DNA from: Tolypothrix sp. PCC 7712
GTDB taxonomy: Bacteria; Cyanobacteriota; Cyanobacteriia; Cyanobacteriales; Nostocaceae
Direction: 5' to 3'
Assembly (NCBI RefSeq): GCF_025860405.1
Contig: NZ_CP063785.1
Span: 5,395,390-5,459,389, forward strand
Length of the DNA: 64,000 nt
Shown here: one piece after another, positions 8,550 to 16,789 of the stretch
Layout of the letters: the number at the start of each line of letters is the position of its first letter
How positions within the stretch are numbered: the first letter of the stretch is position 1
Translations under genes and position numbers: made by a program
The notes under the pieces: generated by a model
What the model was told of the DNA's origin: nothing
Database searches by the model: none
What the model saw: only the letters and a program-made list of their open reading frames with translations

Positions 8550-11344
8550 AAATCATCCTCCTGGGATTGCACTGGAGTTCGCCCAGAAACGATAATAAAG
8601 CCAACAGAATCTAGGCGAATGCTAGGATGGCGAATTCCTTCGATAATTATTTGATTTAATGCTATTTCGTGATTGAGTTCTTGCTCCAGTACCAAGTCGG
8701 AAATTCGCTCTTGGTTCATAAGTCTGTTGAGACGCAGGCGCAATTGCTCTAGTCTCTTACCTAATTTTTGTTCAGCACGGGTGGCGCTATCTTCACATAA
8801 TGCAATAAAATCGGGACGTTGACTGAGTAATTCTAAAGACTTACTACGCGCCTGATAGCAAAATTCTGGCCAATTGCTCGCATCTATAAAGTTATCAAGA
8901 ATAGATAAACGACTTTTAGCTAAGTTGTAATCTCGGCATTTACTTCCTTTGCCTTTATAAGGCCGTTTCAGGATATTTAATAGAGTCTCATCTTCAACAG
9001 CACACATTGGTTCATATCTGGCATCAATAAATACACTTTCTACAATTGGCGGAAATAACCCATCGACACGTCTTTGCAAAATTTTAGATTTTGTATTAGT
9101 TTCTTTGTAATTTGTTAAATTTGTTTCAATAACGTAATTAAATCGGAAACCATACCACTCTTCACCTTCCCCAGAATCCCAAGTTTCTGCAACTCGCCAC
9201 ATAGCAAAAGCTTGACCCCGATCGTCCCAATGAATATAAGATGATAGTGCGTCTACAAATTTTTCACCAATGCGATAGAGTTTCATACCAGACTGTTGAT
9301 TTGCTACCCTACGGTTAAAAGTCCCAAATTCTTCTAAAACTCCTGCAAAATTGCTCCTCAAATCATTTGCTGGAATTAATGTATTTCCGGTAGGTTTATA
9401 ACGCATTAGTGCCGACAAATTAGGATTAGTAATTGGCTGAAATCTCAACGCATCACAAATCCAATCTTCAGTTACTTGCTGGATTTCTTGATGACGAGCA
9501 TCATAATCGTCTAAAGCTTGAAAATATTGGGTAGCGTTATCATCTAGAGCATCAATTTCATCAAGGGCATTTTGTTCGCTAATTTTTACTTGTTCTTGCT
9601 CAATTTCTTTTTGAATTACTTCTATATTTTCTAATAAACCATTTGCACCCATTTTAAAGAGAACTTCTGCTAATATAGGTAACTTTTCATCAACATAAAA
9701 TTGGAGACTGGCAATAGATTGCCCAAAGATATTAAACCCTTCTTTCAATAAGCGATACCATGCATCATGGAGACTATCGGGTAAGTCTACGCCAGCAAAT
9801 ACTGTAAACTCAACTTTCAATAAACGACCAATCCGGTCTATCCTACCAATTCTTTGTTCTAGGCGATTTGGCGACCAAGGCAAGTCAAAACATATCATGT
9901 AGTTAGTAAATTGTAAGTTACGACCTTCTTCACCGGAGGAGTCGCAAACTAAAATAAAGCATTTGGGGTCTGTTTTAAACCTATTTAAGTTCTTCTCTAC
10001 TTGAGAGCGAGTTTGTCCAGCTTGATGACTGACAACAGTCTCCTCACCAAAATGATCGCTCAAGTAACGGACAATTTCGGCGCAAGTTTGTACAAAACTG
10101 GTAAATATAACAATTTTTGCCAGACTGTCTCCCGGTATCGGTCTTTTTAGCCGTTGTTGAACCTCTGCAAGCAATTTAGGGAGGTTGAATTTCAAGGATT
10201 GTAATTTTAAAGGTTCGCAGAGTTGATAGAGAATTACTGTCTTGAGTAATTCCAGGCGATCGCCATCCTCTGACGGTTGTTCTAAAATTCGCAGCAAACT
10301 TTGCAATACCTCTGCTTCCCCAGCAAATTTAGGAGTTTCGGTCAGGGTATGAACGCTATCAGCCCCAAACTCCTGAATTACTTCCGCAGTAGATACACCG
10401 TTTAAACGTGCTTGAATTACTTGTTTTAAAATACCCAGCCAAGTACCAGAAGCACGAAATAGCAAGAGAAAAATATGGTGATATTGTTTGTCATCAGGAG
10501 CTACTTCACGCCACTCCTCAATTAGTTCGTGGATGTCAGGCGATCGCTCATCTAAATCGTATTCGGCTCTCAGTGTAATATTACGGTCAAAAATCACATC
10601 TTCTACGGAAGCACGACGATTGCGAAGCATCCTTCTATGAAGTCTGTAGGTATCGCTAATATGGGTACGAATTGCCCTGACAATTTCAACTGTATCCCCA
10701 GTCTTTGCTTGTAAACTATTTTCTAGATGGTCTGCCAATTCAAGTAAATACTCATCTTGAGCAAACAGGTTGCGGAGATTTTTGAGATTAGTTTTCAGAA
10801 CGAAGGGGTTTGCACCTTCTTTAAATGACAGCAGAATTCGACCAATCTCTTGGCGTTTTACTACCCTTTCACGAAAACCTGCTAAGTCATTAAGTTGATA
10901 AGTTGTCGGATCGAGCAGATGTAGCATAGCGAGAAAATCTTGCTCGTGGTTGAGAACCGGAGTAGCCGATAATAGAAGCAGGCGATCGCTTTTATGGGCA
11001 AGATGTTTACAAGTATCAAAACGCTGGCGCACTGCTGCATAGCTAGAGGTCGCCATCGCTGCGATGTGCTGTGCTTCATCTAAAATTACCAAGCCAATAT
11101 TCGCTTTTGGGTTGATTTTGTGAATATCCTCAACCGCCAGCACTTCCACCCGCTTGGGAAAGTGGGAGATGTAAAACTTATTTTCTAATTCTTGCTGCCA
11201 TTGTTGAAGTAGATATTGCGGAACTAACACTACCGCATATCCAGAAGGTTCATCCAATAGGTATTGACGAAGAATCGCGCCAGCTTCGATGGTTTTTCCG
11301 AGTCCAACTTCATCCACCAGTAGATAGCAGTAAACGCCGGACAA
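8546..11344 (-). CDS. dpdE: DpdE, SNF2-family ATPase, N-terminally truncated
   Basis: SNF2/RapA-type translocase, 932 residues as it stands. DEVGLGKT begins at residue 11, DEAQ at 89 and the SATP motif near 125. The second RecA lobe (FTSFVQTC, then EEGRNLQ and QRIGRIDRIGR) lies near 410-510, followed by a long charged C-terminal region. SNF2 proteins of this type normally carry a substantial region, including the Q-motif, before Walker A. Here nothing is left of it: the reading frame starts at a TTG directly after an in-frame TAG, and homology seems to begin at that point. I therefore read this as a 5'-deleted dpdE that may be non-functional or expressed as a trimmed ATPase. It ends in an ATGA overlap with dpdF. 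Confidence 0.8.
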   Translation of the reverse strand: MSGVYCYLLVDEVGLGKTIEAGAILRQYLLDEPSGYAVVLVPQYLLQQWQQELENKFYISHFPKRVEVLAVEDIHKINPKANIGLVILDEAQHIAAMATSSYAAVRQRFDTCKHLAHKSDRLLLLSATPVLNHEQDFLAMLHLLDPTTYQLNDLAGFRERVVKRQEIGRILLSFKEGANPFVLKTNLKNLRNLFAQDEYLLELADHLENSLQAKTGDTVEIVRAIRTHISDTYRLHRRMLRNRRASVEDVIFDRNITLRAEYDLDERSPDIHELIEEWREVAPDDKQYHHIFLLLFRASGTWLGILKQVIQARLNGVSTAEVIQEFGADSVHTLTETPKFAGEAEVLQSLLRILEQPSEDGDRLELLKTVILYQLCEPLKLQSLKFNLPKLLAEVQQRLKRPIPGDSLAKIVIFTSFVQTCAEIVRYLSDHFGEETVVSHQAGQTRSQVEKNLNRFKTDPKCFILVCDSSGEEGRNLQFTNYMICFDLPWSPNRLEQRIGRIDRIGRLLKVEFTVFAGVDLPDSLHDAWYRLLKEGFNIFGQSIASLQFYVDEKLPILAEVLFKMGANGLLENIEVIQKEIEQEQVKISEQNALDEIDALDDNATQYFQALDDYDARHQEIQQVTEDWICDALRFQPITNPNLSALMRYKPTGNTLIPANDLRSNFAGVLEEFGTFNRRVANQQSGMKLYRIGEKFVDALSSYIHWDDRGQAFAMWRVAETWDSGEGEEWYGFRFNYVIETNLTNYKETNTKSKILQRRVDGLFPPIVESVFIDARYEPMCAVEDETLLNILKRPYKGKGSKCRDYNLAKSRLSILDNFIDASNWPEFCYQARSKSLELLSQRPDFIALCEDSATRAEQKLGKRLEQLRLRLNRLMNQERISDLVLEQELNHEIALNQIIIEGIRHPSIRLDSVGFIIVSGRTPVQSQEDDL

Positions 11345-11347
11345 CTA

Positions 11348-11578
11348 TTACCTAGTGTTTCCCATGCGCGATCGTGCTATCTGACGCTGTTCTAGAAGAT
11401 CGTTTAGTAGCTGAGTTTGACTATCAGGGTGTTCCCAGTCTTCAATAAATCGTTTCAAAGCAACGTTTACCATATCTTGTATGCTTGGCGCAGCTTTCAT
11501 GTACTCAGGATCAAGAGAAAACTTGATCTGCTGCAAAATTGCGTAGATTTCATCTGGAACTCGTACTGGTTGTGGCAA
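11348..11578 (-). CDS. Small ribbon-helix-helix-like protein, possible antitoxin or repressor
   Basis: A 76-residue protein. Residues 5-45 (VRVPDEIYAIL, then a predicted helix pair ending VALKRFIEDW) resemble a CopG/MetJ-type ribbon-helix-helix DNA-binding fold, followed by a charged tail ending in Arg-rich sequence. The stop codon is immediately followed by the truncated start of dpdE. No toxin partner is evident beside it. A perfect 14-base palindrome lies about 50 bases upstream of the start and could be its own operator. The family is inferred from pattern only. Confidence 0.5.
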   Translation of the reverse strand: MPQPVRVPDEIYAILQQIKFSLDPEYMKAAPSIQDMVNVALKRFIEDWEHPDSQTQLLNDLLEQRQIARSRMGNTR

Positions 11579-11629
11579 GGTTTTTGACTCTGGTGAAACT
11601 ACTCTGTTATTATTCTATTAAACATATAA

Positions 11630-11643
11630 GCTTGTATACAAGC
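11630..11643. promoter_or_regulatory. Perfect palindrome upstream of the ribbon-helix-helix-like gene, candidate operator
   Basis: GCTTGTATACAAGC reads identically on both strands and lies in the 120-base gap between the 76-residue gene and its upstream neighbour. Ribbon-helix-helix regulators usually bind such short palindromes in their own promoters. Confidence 0.4.
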
Positions 11644-11699
11644 ATTAATGAATGCACGTTATGATTTCTGTGTAGTTTAATTGCTAAAAGTTTTATGGC

Positions 11700-12260
11700 T
11701 TATGAGCTTTTAAGATTCCAGAGAAAATAAGATGGAGGCGCTGCTGTTTTAGCAGCGTCAAATTGAACATCTGTCCAGGGAGAAGCTGTTTGTATATTAG
11801 CAATTAGTCTAGCCCAATCAAGATTATTCGCTATTTTGATAACCCGCTCTGGTTGGTCATAAATCTCATATAAAAGTAAACTAATCTGCTTCATTTGCTG
11901 TAGTTGAAACAAAGGTGAAAAAGTATTTTCTAAATTTGTGTAATGGTTAATCCAAACTTCATGTATAAAGTCAATACCAGGAAATAAAAATAATAAATAT
12001 ACTGCTACTACTCCTTGATATTTGAAAATTCCTGCTTTTAATTGAATTTGCACTCTTTCACCAAGTCCCCAACTCTCTCCAGGTTTCATTTTAAATAGAA
12101 ACATTGGAGAGTAATCAGTAGTTAGACGGTTATTATCTGTAACAACTGGAATAAAATAATGCTCAGAACGCTGGTCTTTTTTTACCCAGTTCCAAACTGA
12201 TGTTCCAACTTCATCATTCAGCAGAAGTTCTATAAAATCGATTGGTTTCGATTCATTCAT
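11700..12260 (-). CDS. Protein of unknown function in the cassette between dpdA and dpdE
   Basis: About 186 residues from the ATG at 12260; an in-frame TTG at 12269 would add three. No signal peptide. The middle (residues 80-100) is hydrophobic and aromatic (VAVYLLFLFPG) but short and probably a buried strand rather than a membrane segment. The gene is divergent from the nuclease-like gene at 12290 with only about 30 bases between starts, so the two promoters must overlap the coding regions. I recognise no family. Codon and base use are not obviously different from the neighbours. Confidence 0.5.
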   Translation of the reverse strand: MNESKPIDFIELLLNDEVGTSVWNWVKKDQRSEHYFIPVVTDNNRLTTDYSPMFLFKMKPGESWGLGERVQIQLKAGIFKYQGVVAVYLLFLFPGIDFIHEVWINHYTNLENTFSPLFQLQQMKQISLLLYEIYDQPERVIKIANNLDWARLIANIQTASPWTDVQFDAAKTAAPPSYFLWNLKSS

Positions 12261-12289
12261 AACTCTCAATAGTTTGAAATTTTTGAATT

Positions 12290-13258
12290 ATGGGTGTACT
12301 AACATCTTACCTTCAGCAAGAGTTTATCCGACGATCTTACCCTGGATGGGTATGTCGTCATGAGAGTGCTATATTGCCCAAGAATCTGACAAATTTATTA
12401 GGCTATGCTCCTCGTGTAGATGTTCTGCTAGAACGTCAAGATGGTTCAAGGCGGCTATGGATTGAGTTCGAGATTAGCAGAGCAGATCCGGTGGCTAACC
12501 ATGCTAAATTTGCTACTGCTCACTTATTTAAGCCACAACAAGAAACTGACAGCTTTATTAGTATGGTGAGTTCTCATGTGGCTCGTGGGCGGAGGAATTT
12601 AGCAGCAAATACTATTTTATTGATGCGTCATATAGGTATGAGTGCCTTTCAAACGGTACTATTCCCACAGATAGCTAAAGAAGAAATTCAGCGTCTCAAT
12701 CATTTGAACCTGAAAAGCCTAACAAACCTTGGTCTTGCAGTCGAACCTGAAATTGAACGTGCGATGTCTATTTCGGCAACCATTTTGACTGCTTTATCTC
12801 GTCGCATTCATTTCGCAGGTGACATGATGGATGTCATGCTTAACCTTCGCCAATGGAATAATGATTTAGAAACCCTTCAAGGAAAAAAATTATGGGGTAA
12901 GCGCACAATTACTTACTTTGTTTTTGATCCATACTCAAAAAGTTTTGCACCATCAAAATTCTGCGCTTACATAGCTATTCCATCTGTATTTAACCCTCAT
13001 ATTACTAACCTTAGTTATATGAACAGAGTAGAAATGACAGTAGAGCTTTATGTAACTCTAGATGGTACAGATAGTCGTTTTGATGGTCGTAACGCTCACA
13101 ATCATCTCACTCAAAGTTTAGCTATGACTCATTGCAAATATAATGAATCTCCAGAGATAGCATTTATATTTAATGAGTGGCTTAATCATTACTCAAGTAG
13201 TATTAACGTTCACCCTAATGGTGCTGTGTTTTTATTACCACCATCATGGTTTAAATAG
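12290..13258 (+). CDS. Nuclease-like protein (possible PD-(D/E)XK fold), unknown family
   Basis: A 322-residue protein on the opposite strand to all surrounding dpd genes. Residues 42-66 (RVDVLLE, then RLWIEFEIS) have the spacing of a PD-(D/E)XK-type core: an Asp at 44, then Glu at 59 and 61 in a beta strand, with an earlier Glu at 25. The usual Lys is missing, so catalysis is uncertain. It runs head-on into dpdA, and the two coding regions overlap by 49 bases at their 3' ends. Together with the position this suggests a gene brought in by rearrangement. It could be a restriction-type effector or only a DNA-binding relative. Confidence 0.45.
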   Translation: MGVLTSYLQQEFIRRSYPGWVCRHESAILPKNLTNLLGYAPRVDVLLERQDGSRRLWIEFEISRADPVANHAKFATAHLFKPQQETDSFISMVSSHVARGRRNLAANTILLMRHIGMSAFQTVLFPQIAKEEIQRLNHLNLKSLTNLGLAVEPEIERAMSISATILTALSRRIHFAGDMMDVMLNLRQWNNDLETLQGKKLWGKRTITYFVFDPYSKSFAPSKFCAYIAIPSVFNPHITNLSYMNRVEMTVELYVTLDGTDSRFDGRNAHNHLTQSLAMTHCKYNESPEIAFIFNEWLNHYSSSINVHPNGAVFLLPPSWFK

Positions 13259-15027
13259 TCAAAATAATTACTCGTAAAACCGCTTTTGAATAAATGCTTA
13301 ATTCGTGGTGACTGCTTATCTATAAAAGGAATACGCACAGCAGCATAAGCTTTACCACTTAAAGTATGATAGTTTTCTACTGCATCAAACCAAGCTTTAC
13401 GTAATGGACTTGCTGAATCAAAACTGGTTATTCCCAAATGGCGGAAATAAGGAAGAGCATCAATACGCCCTACTCCAAATAAATGTAATCTGGTGTTCGG
13501 TGTTAAATGTTGATAAACTTCTTTCAAAATTTCTAAAATTTCTATAGTTGGTGTCCTGGCAACTCCCCCTATAGCAATATAGTCATATCCCATTTCAACC
13601 AGTTTTTTTACTGCATCAGCATAAGTTTGAGGATTCCAACCTTGAGCTACACCAATAGGAGTAAAATTATATCCAATTTTATGATGTTTAGATATAAACT
13701 CTTCTGCATTTCGTAAAGTTAAGTCGTAGCGCTTCTCTCTAACTCCAGGCTCGGCAAATGGCCCTACAATTAAATGGTCAATACTTACTCCATAATTAAA
13801 TTGTAATTTTTCATAATAATCTAGAATTTCTACAGTATTATAAGGAGGTATTTCAAGCTTAATATATCCAAAAGCTCCGCAATCTCCCATAATTTCACCT
13901 GGGAATCTTACAAAGTTACGGATACCTCCTAATTTCTCTATATCTGCTCTTTTATTTTTTATCTTATCAACAACTACTTTTGAAACCAGAATTCCGTCAT
14001 AATTAGGCTCTGAATATATCTCATGAGCATATATATCATCTTTATATGCACTCCGATTTTTAGTAGCTTCATCTAGTAAAAAGTTATATCCATTATCTAC
14101 CTTATCATCCCATTCGGGAATGAAATATTTCATTATCAAATGCGTATTAATTGCTCTCGGTAACTTCAAAAACTCATCTAAGTTTGCTATTGTTTTTTTT
14201 TGTTTTTGAGATTTCTTATTAATATTTGTTTTTTTTGATGTAGTCGAAGTAATTTCTAAAGGAAGTTCTAACTGTTGAGGTTGATTATTTAGGACTTTCT
14301 CTAAAATTTTGGGGTTGTTATATAGCTCTGATAATAAGTTAGGTTCTCGTCTACTTTCACTAGCAATTAACTTAAGTAATTGTCCTTTTAGTCCAACTAA
14401 AGCACAGCCAAATCGTGATGCATCTGCATTAGAAAACGTTAACAATTCAAAATTGGTATCTTCTAAAAATACAAGGTTTCTACTTTTATTAGAAGCTAAA
14501 ATAATAAAAGTCTGTTTGGGATGAGTTTCAACTGGTAAGTTTAAAGCCCTTAGATATTTATCTCCTAATAAGACAAATACTAAATCATACCCAATAACTG
14601 TTTCCTGAAAATCTTTATGTATTCCGATAAAATTCGCCCACGAAGAAATTTCATCACTTTTCATTGAGTTGAAAGTAACGGAATAGGGGACAATAACTTT
14701 GTCTTCAGGGATTAGTCCATAACCTGCTGAGATGATTTTTACATCTACCACTTCTTTTCCAAAGCGCGATCTCAGGATATCCACCCCCTCCATTAGCCGT
14801 AGATGTTGCAGCCCTGTGTACATCTGACAGGCTGAACAAGAGAATTCTGAAAGTGATTGTGTGCGTTCTCTTAATCTCTTTGTGTCTTTAAAATCTTCTA
14901 TTGTTAGCTGATTTGTTGGGTTATGAAGCTTTTTCCCAGTACAAGAAGTAATAATTAGTGTGCGAAGGCGTGAAATTGTGCTAGTTGAAACCAAGGTTTT
15001 TGTTAAGGGTGATTTAGTTATCTTCAT
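13210..15027 (-). CDS. dpdA: DpdA-like DNA-guanine transglycosylase with an N-terminal YaaA-like domain
   Basis: 605 residues in two parts. Residues 22-215 (LIITSCTGKK, SAGYGLI) resemble the DUF6884/YaaA-like fold. Residues 290-580 form a TGT-type barrel with the base-binding Asp in DCGAF (382-386), GVAQG (459), GGVAR (487), FGVGRID (517) and the nucleophile Asp in FDSASP (about 537). TGT paralogues of this kind exchange guanine in DNA for preQ0. The canonical C-terminal zinc site CxCxxC...H of TGT is not visible, and the protein stops soon after the barrel, within DNA shared with the convergent gene at 12290. A 3' truncation is therefore possible. No dpdB, dpdC or dpdD is recognisable nearby. 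The start ATG has GGTAGAG upstream. Confidence 0.75.
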   Translation of the reverse strand: MKITKSPLTKTLVSTSTISRLRTLIITSCTGKKLHNPTNQLTIEDFKDTKRLRERTQSLSEFSCSACQMYTGLQHLRLMEGVDILRSRFGKEVVDVKIISAGYGLIPEDKVIVPYSVTFNSMKSDEISSWANFIGIHKDFQETVIGYDLVFVLLGDKYLRALNLPVETHPKQTFIILASNKSRNLVFLEDTNFELLTFSNADASRFGCALVGLKGQLLKLIASESRREPNLLSELYNNPKILEKVLNNQPQQLELPLEITSTTSKKTNINKKSQKQKKTIANLDEFLKLPRAINTHLIMKYFIPEWDDKVDNGYNFLLDEATKNRSAYKDDIYAHEIYSEPNYDGILVSKVVVDKIKNKRADIEKLGGIRNFVRFPGEIMGDCGAFGYIKLEIPPYNTVEILDYYEKLQFNYGVSIDHLIVGPFAEPGVREKRYDLTLRNAEEFISKHHKIGYNFTPIGVAQGWNPQTYADAVKKLVEMGYDYIAIGGVARTPTIEILEILKEVYQHLTPNTRLHLFGVGRIDALPYFRHLGITSFDSASPLRKAWFDAVENYHTLSGKAYAAVRIPFIDKQSPRIKHLFKSGFTSNYFDYLNHDGGNKNTAPLG

Positions 15028-15034
15028 ACTCTAC

Positions 15035-15289
15035 CTAAGAATTAGGAGTTTCTGACACTGCAACCTTTAGCTGCATATCAGACTTTACAAGCCACGACAA
15101 ATACAGCCTCATGTAATTGAATTTTCTTAATCTTTCAAGGTGCTTCTTTGGGATAGGCGATGTCTGCAACAAGCCGCTAAAAGCGTCTACGCTACCGACG
15201 CATTTGACCAATAACGCTTTACTGTACTTTGTATTTCTGCATTCAGCTTGCCTCAGAGCAAGCGATTGCCTGTGAACAGCTTTCATCAC
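15035..15289 (-). CDS. Doubtful small reading frame containing a palindromic repeat
   Basis: An open frame of 84 codons fills the gap between dnaB and dpdA and overlaps the dnaB stop. Its middle (VGSVDAFSGLLQTSPIP) is encoded by a palindromic repeat of the GGCGATGTCTGC...GCGTCTACGC type that is common in Nostoc-like genomes, so much of its composition is not protein-driven. I see no family, motif or clear ribosome site. It may be a short real protein extended by a repeat, or nothing. Confidence 0.25.
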   Translation of the reverse strand: MMKAVHRQSLALRQAECRNTKYSKALLVKCVGSVDAFSGLLQTSPIPKKHLERLRKFNYMRLYLSWLVKSDMQLKVAVSETPNS

Positions 15290-16656
15290 CCTAAATTCCG
15301 GATAATTCCATATGATTTGTCAAAAAACACTGTTGCTGTGCCTGTATCGCCGTGGCGAGATTTAGCCATGATAAGTTCTAGAATTCCTTGGTCTTCTGTG
15401 TCTGGGTTGTAGTACTCATCTCGGTAAGCCAAGATGATATTATCAGCAACCATCTCTAAAATTCCCGACTGGCTGAGGTCACTCATCATAGGACGCTTAT
15501 TTTGCCTACCCTCTACTCCCCTAGAAATTTGAGAAAGCGCTAACACAGGAACATTTAAATCACCAGCCATTTTGTAAAGTCCCCTGGCGACATCTCCTAG
15601 TTCATAACTGCGATTACCCCCTGAGTCTTCTGCCATCATTTGTAGGTAATCGACTACAACCAATCCCAACTTTCCTTCTTTGGCTTTTATCTGACGACAT
15701 TCGGAAGCAATTCCAGAAACAGTAATGCCTCTTGAGTCATTCATATAAAGCGGTAATTCTGAGGCAATACCAACAATTTTGGCAATACTGGTGAATTCCC
15801 AGCCCTCTAAAGGTTGATTACCTGAACGATGTCTGCGGATGCGATCGCTCTTTAGTGGGATCAAGTCTAAATGCTTGTAGGCATTGGTAACACTAATTAA
15901 ACTCCACAGTCTGTACTCCAATTGCTTTTTTGTCATCTCCAGCGAGAAGATAGCCACAGGTAAGTCGTGGAGCAGTATCATCTGGAACGCCAGGAACAGC
16001 GCGATGAAAGATTTCCCTATTGATGGCCTACCCCCAACTATGGTGAGTGTACCGTCTTCAAATCCCAGCATTAAATTATCAAGCTCATGAAGTCCTGTGG
16101 GGTATATGGGATTATCTGAATCTAATTCCTCGTAAGCAGCAATATTAATCGTGCTGTTGTGTTCAGTATTGTTCGTAATAGTTTGATTAGATAGTTGAAA
16201 AACCTTTTGCTCTGCCTGATCTAGGACAATTGGTAACTCTTTTTCAGTCTCATAACCCAGATGCACAATTTCATTACCCGCTTTAATTAACTGCCGCCGC
16301 AGATACTTGTCCATCACCAAAACAGCTAAGGCATCGATGTTAACGGCTGACACTGTGCGGTCTACAAGGGTGGCTAATTTATTTCTCCCACCAATACGCT
16401 CAAGTAAATTTTGGTCAGCCAGCCAACTGGTGACTGAGAGTAAATCTGTGGGTAAAGATTGACTCAAGAGCCGCAGCGCAGCTTGGTAAATATCTTTGTG
16501 GGCGCTGATGTAAAAGGCTTCTGGAATTAAGCGATCGCAAATCCTGCTGATTGCTTCTGGGTCTAGCATAATCCCGCCCAAAATGGCCTCTTCTGCCTCG
16601 ATGTTTTGGGGTGGCAGGCGGTCAGCTGGCCCTTGAAAACTTAGTTCTTTCGCCAT
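15286..16656 (-). CDS. dnaB: Replicative DNA helicase, DnaB family
   Basis: 456 residues. The N-terminal DnaB domain (PPQNIEAEEAILGGIMLD) occupies about 15-110, then a linker, then a RecA-like domain with Walker A GGRPSIGKS near 210, Walker B LGLVVVDYLQMM near 330 and the arginine-finger region near 390. There is no intein, unlike many cyanobacterial dnaB genes. I chose the ATG at 16656 (MAKELSF); a TTG at 16662 would add two residues. It lies just downstream of a winged-helix replication-type gene in the same direction, a pairing seen in plasmid and integrated-element replication modules. It may be an extra, element-borne DnaB; whether it is the only copy cannot be told here. Confidence 0.85.
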   Translation of the reverse strand: MAKELSFQGPADRLPPQNIEAEEAILGGIMLDPEAISRICDRLIPEAFYISAHKDIYQAALRLLSQSLPTDLLSVTSWLADQNLLERIGGRNKLATLVDRTVSAVNIDALAVLVMDKYLRRQLIKAGNEIVHLGYETEKELPIVLDQAEQKVFQLSNQTITNNTEHNSTINIAAYEELDSDNPIYPTGLHELDNLMLGFEDGTLTIVGGRPSIGKSFIALFLAFQMILLHDLPVAIFSLEMTKKQLEYRLWSLISVTNAYKHLDLIPLKSDRIRRHRSGNQPLEGWEFTSIAKIVGIASELPLYMNDSRGITVSGIASECRQIKAKEGKLGLVVVDYLQMMAEDSGGNRSYELGDVARGLYKMAGDLNVPVLALSQISRGVEGRQNKRPMMSDLSQSGILEMVADNIILAYRDEYYNPDTEDQGILELIMAKSRHGDTGTATVFFDKSYGIIRNLG

Positions 16657-16789
16657 AAGCAACTTGAGATTTTCAATTCACAGGACAAAGCTTTTGTAGG
16701 GAGGTTGAAGCTCACTATGCTGATTGCTTCTGGGTTTGACATTATCCAAACCAAGCTGGCTTGTTCCATTTCAAGAACATTGGGAGCGA

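Noticed and set aside
15286..16656. Intein in dnaB
   Set aside because: The Walker A and downstream motifs are uninterrupted and the protein has normal length.
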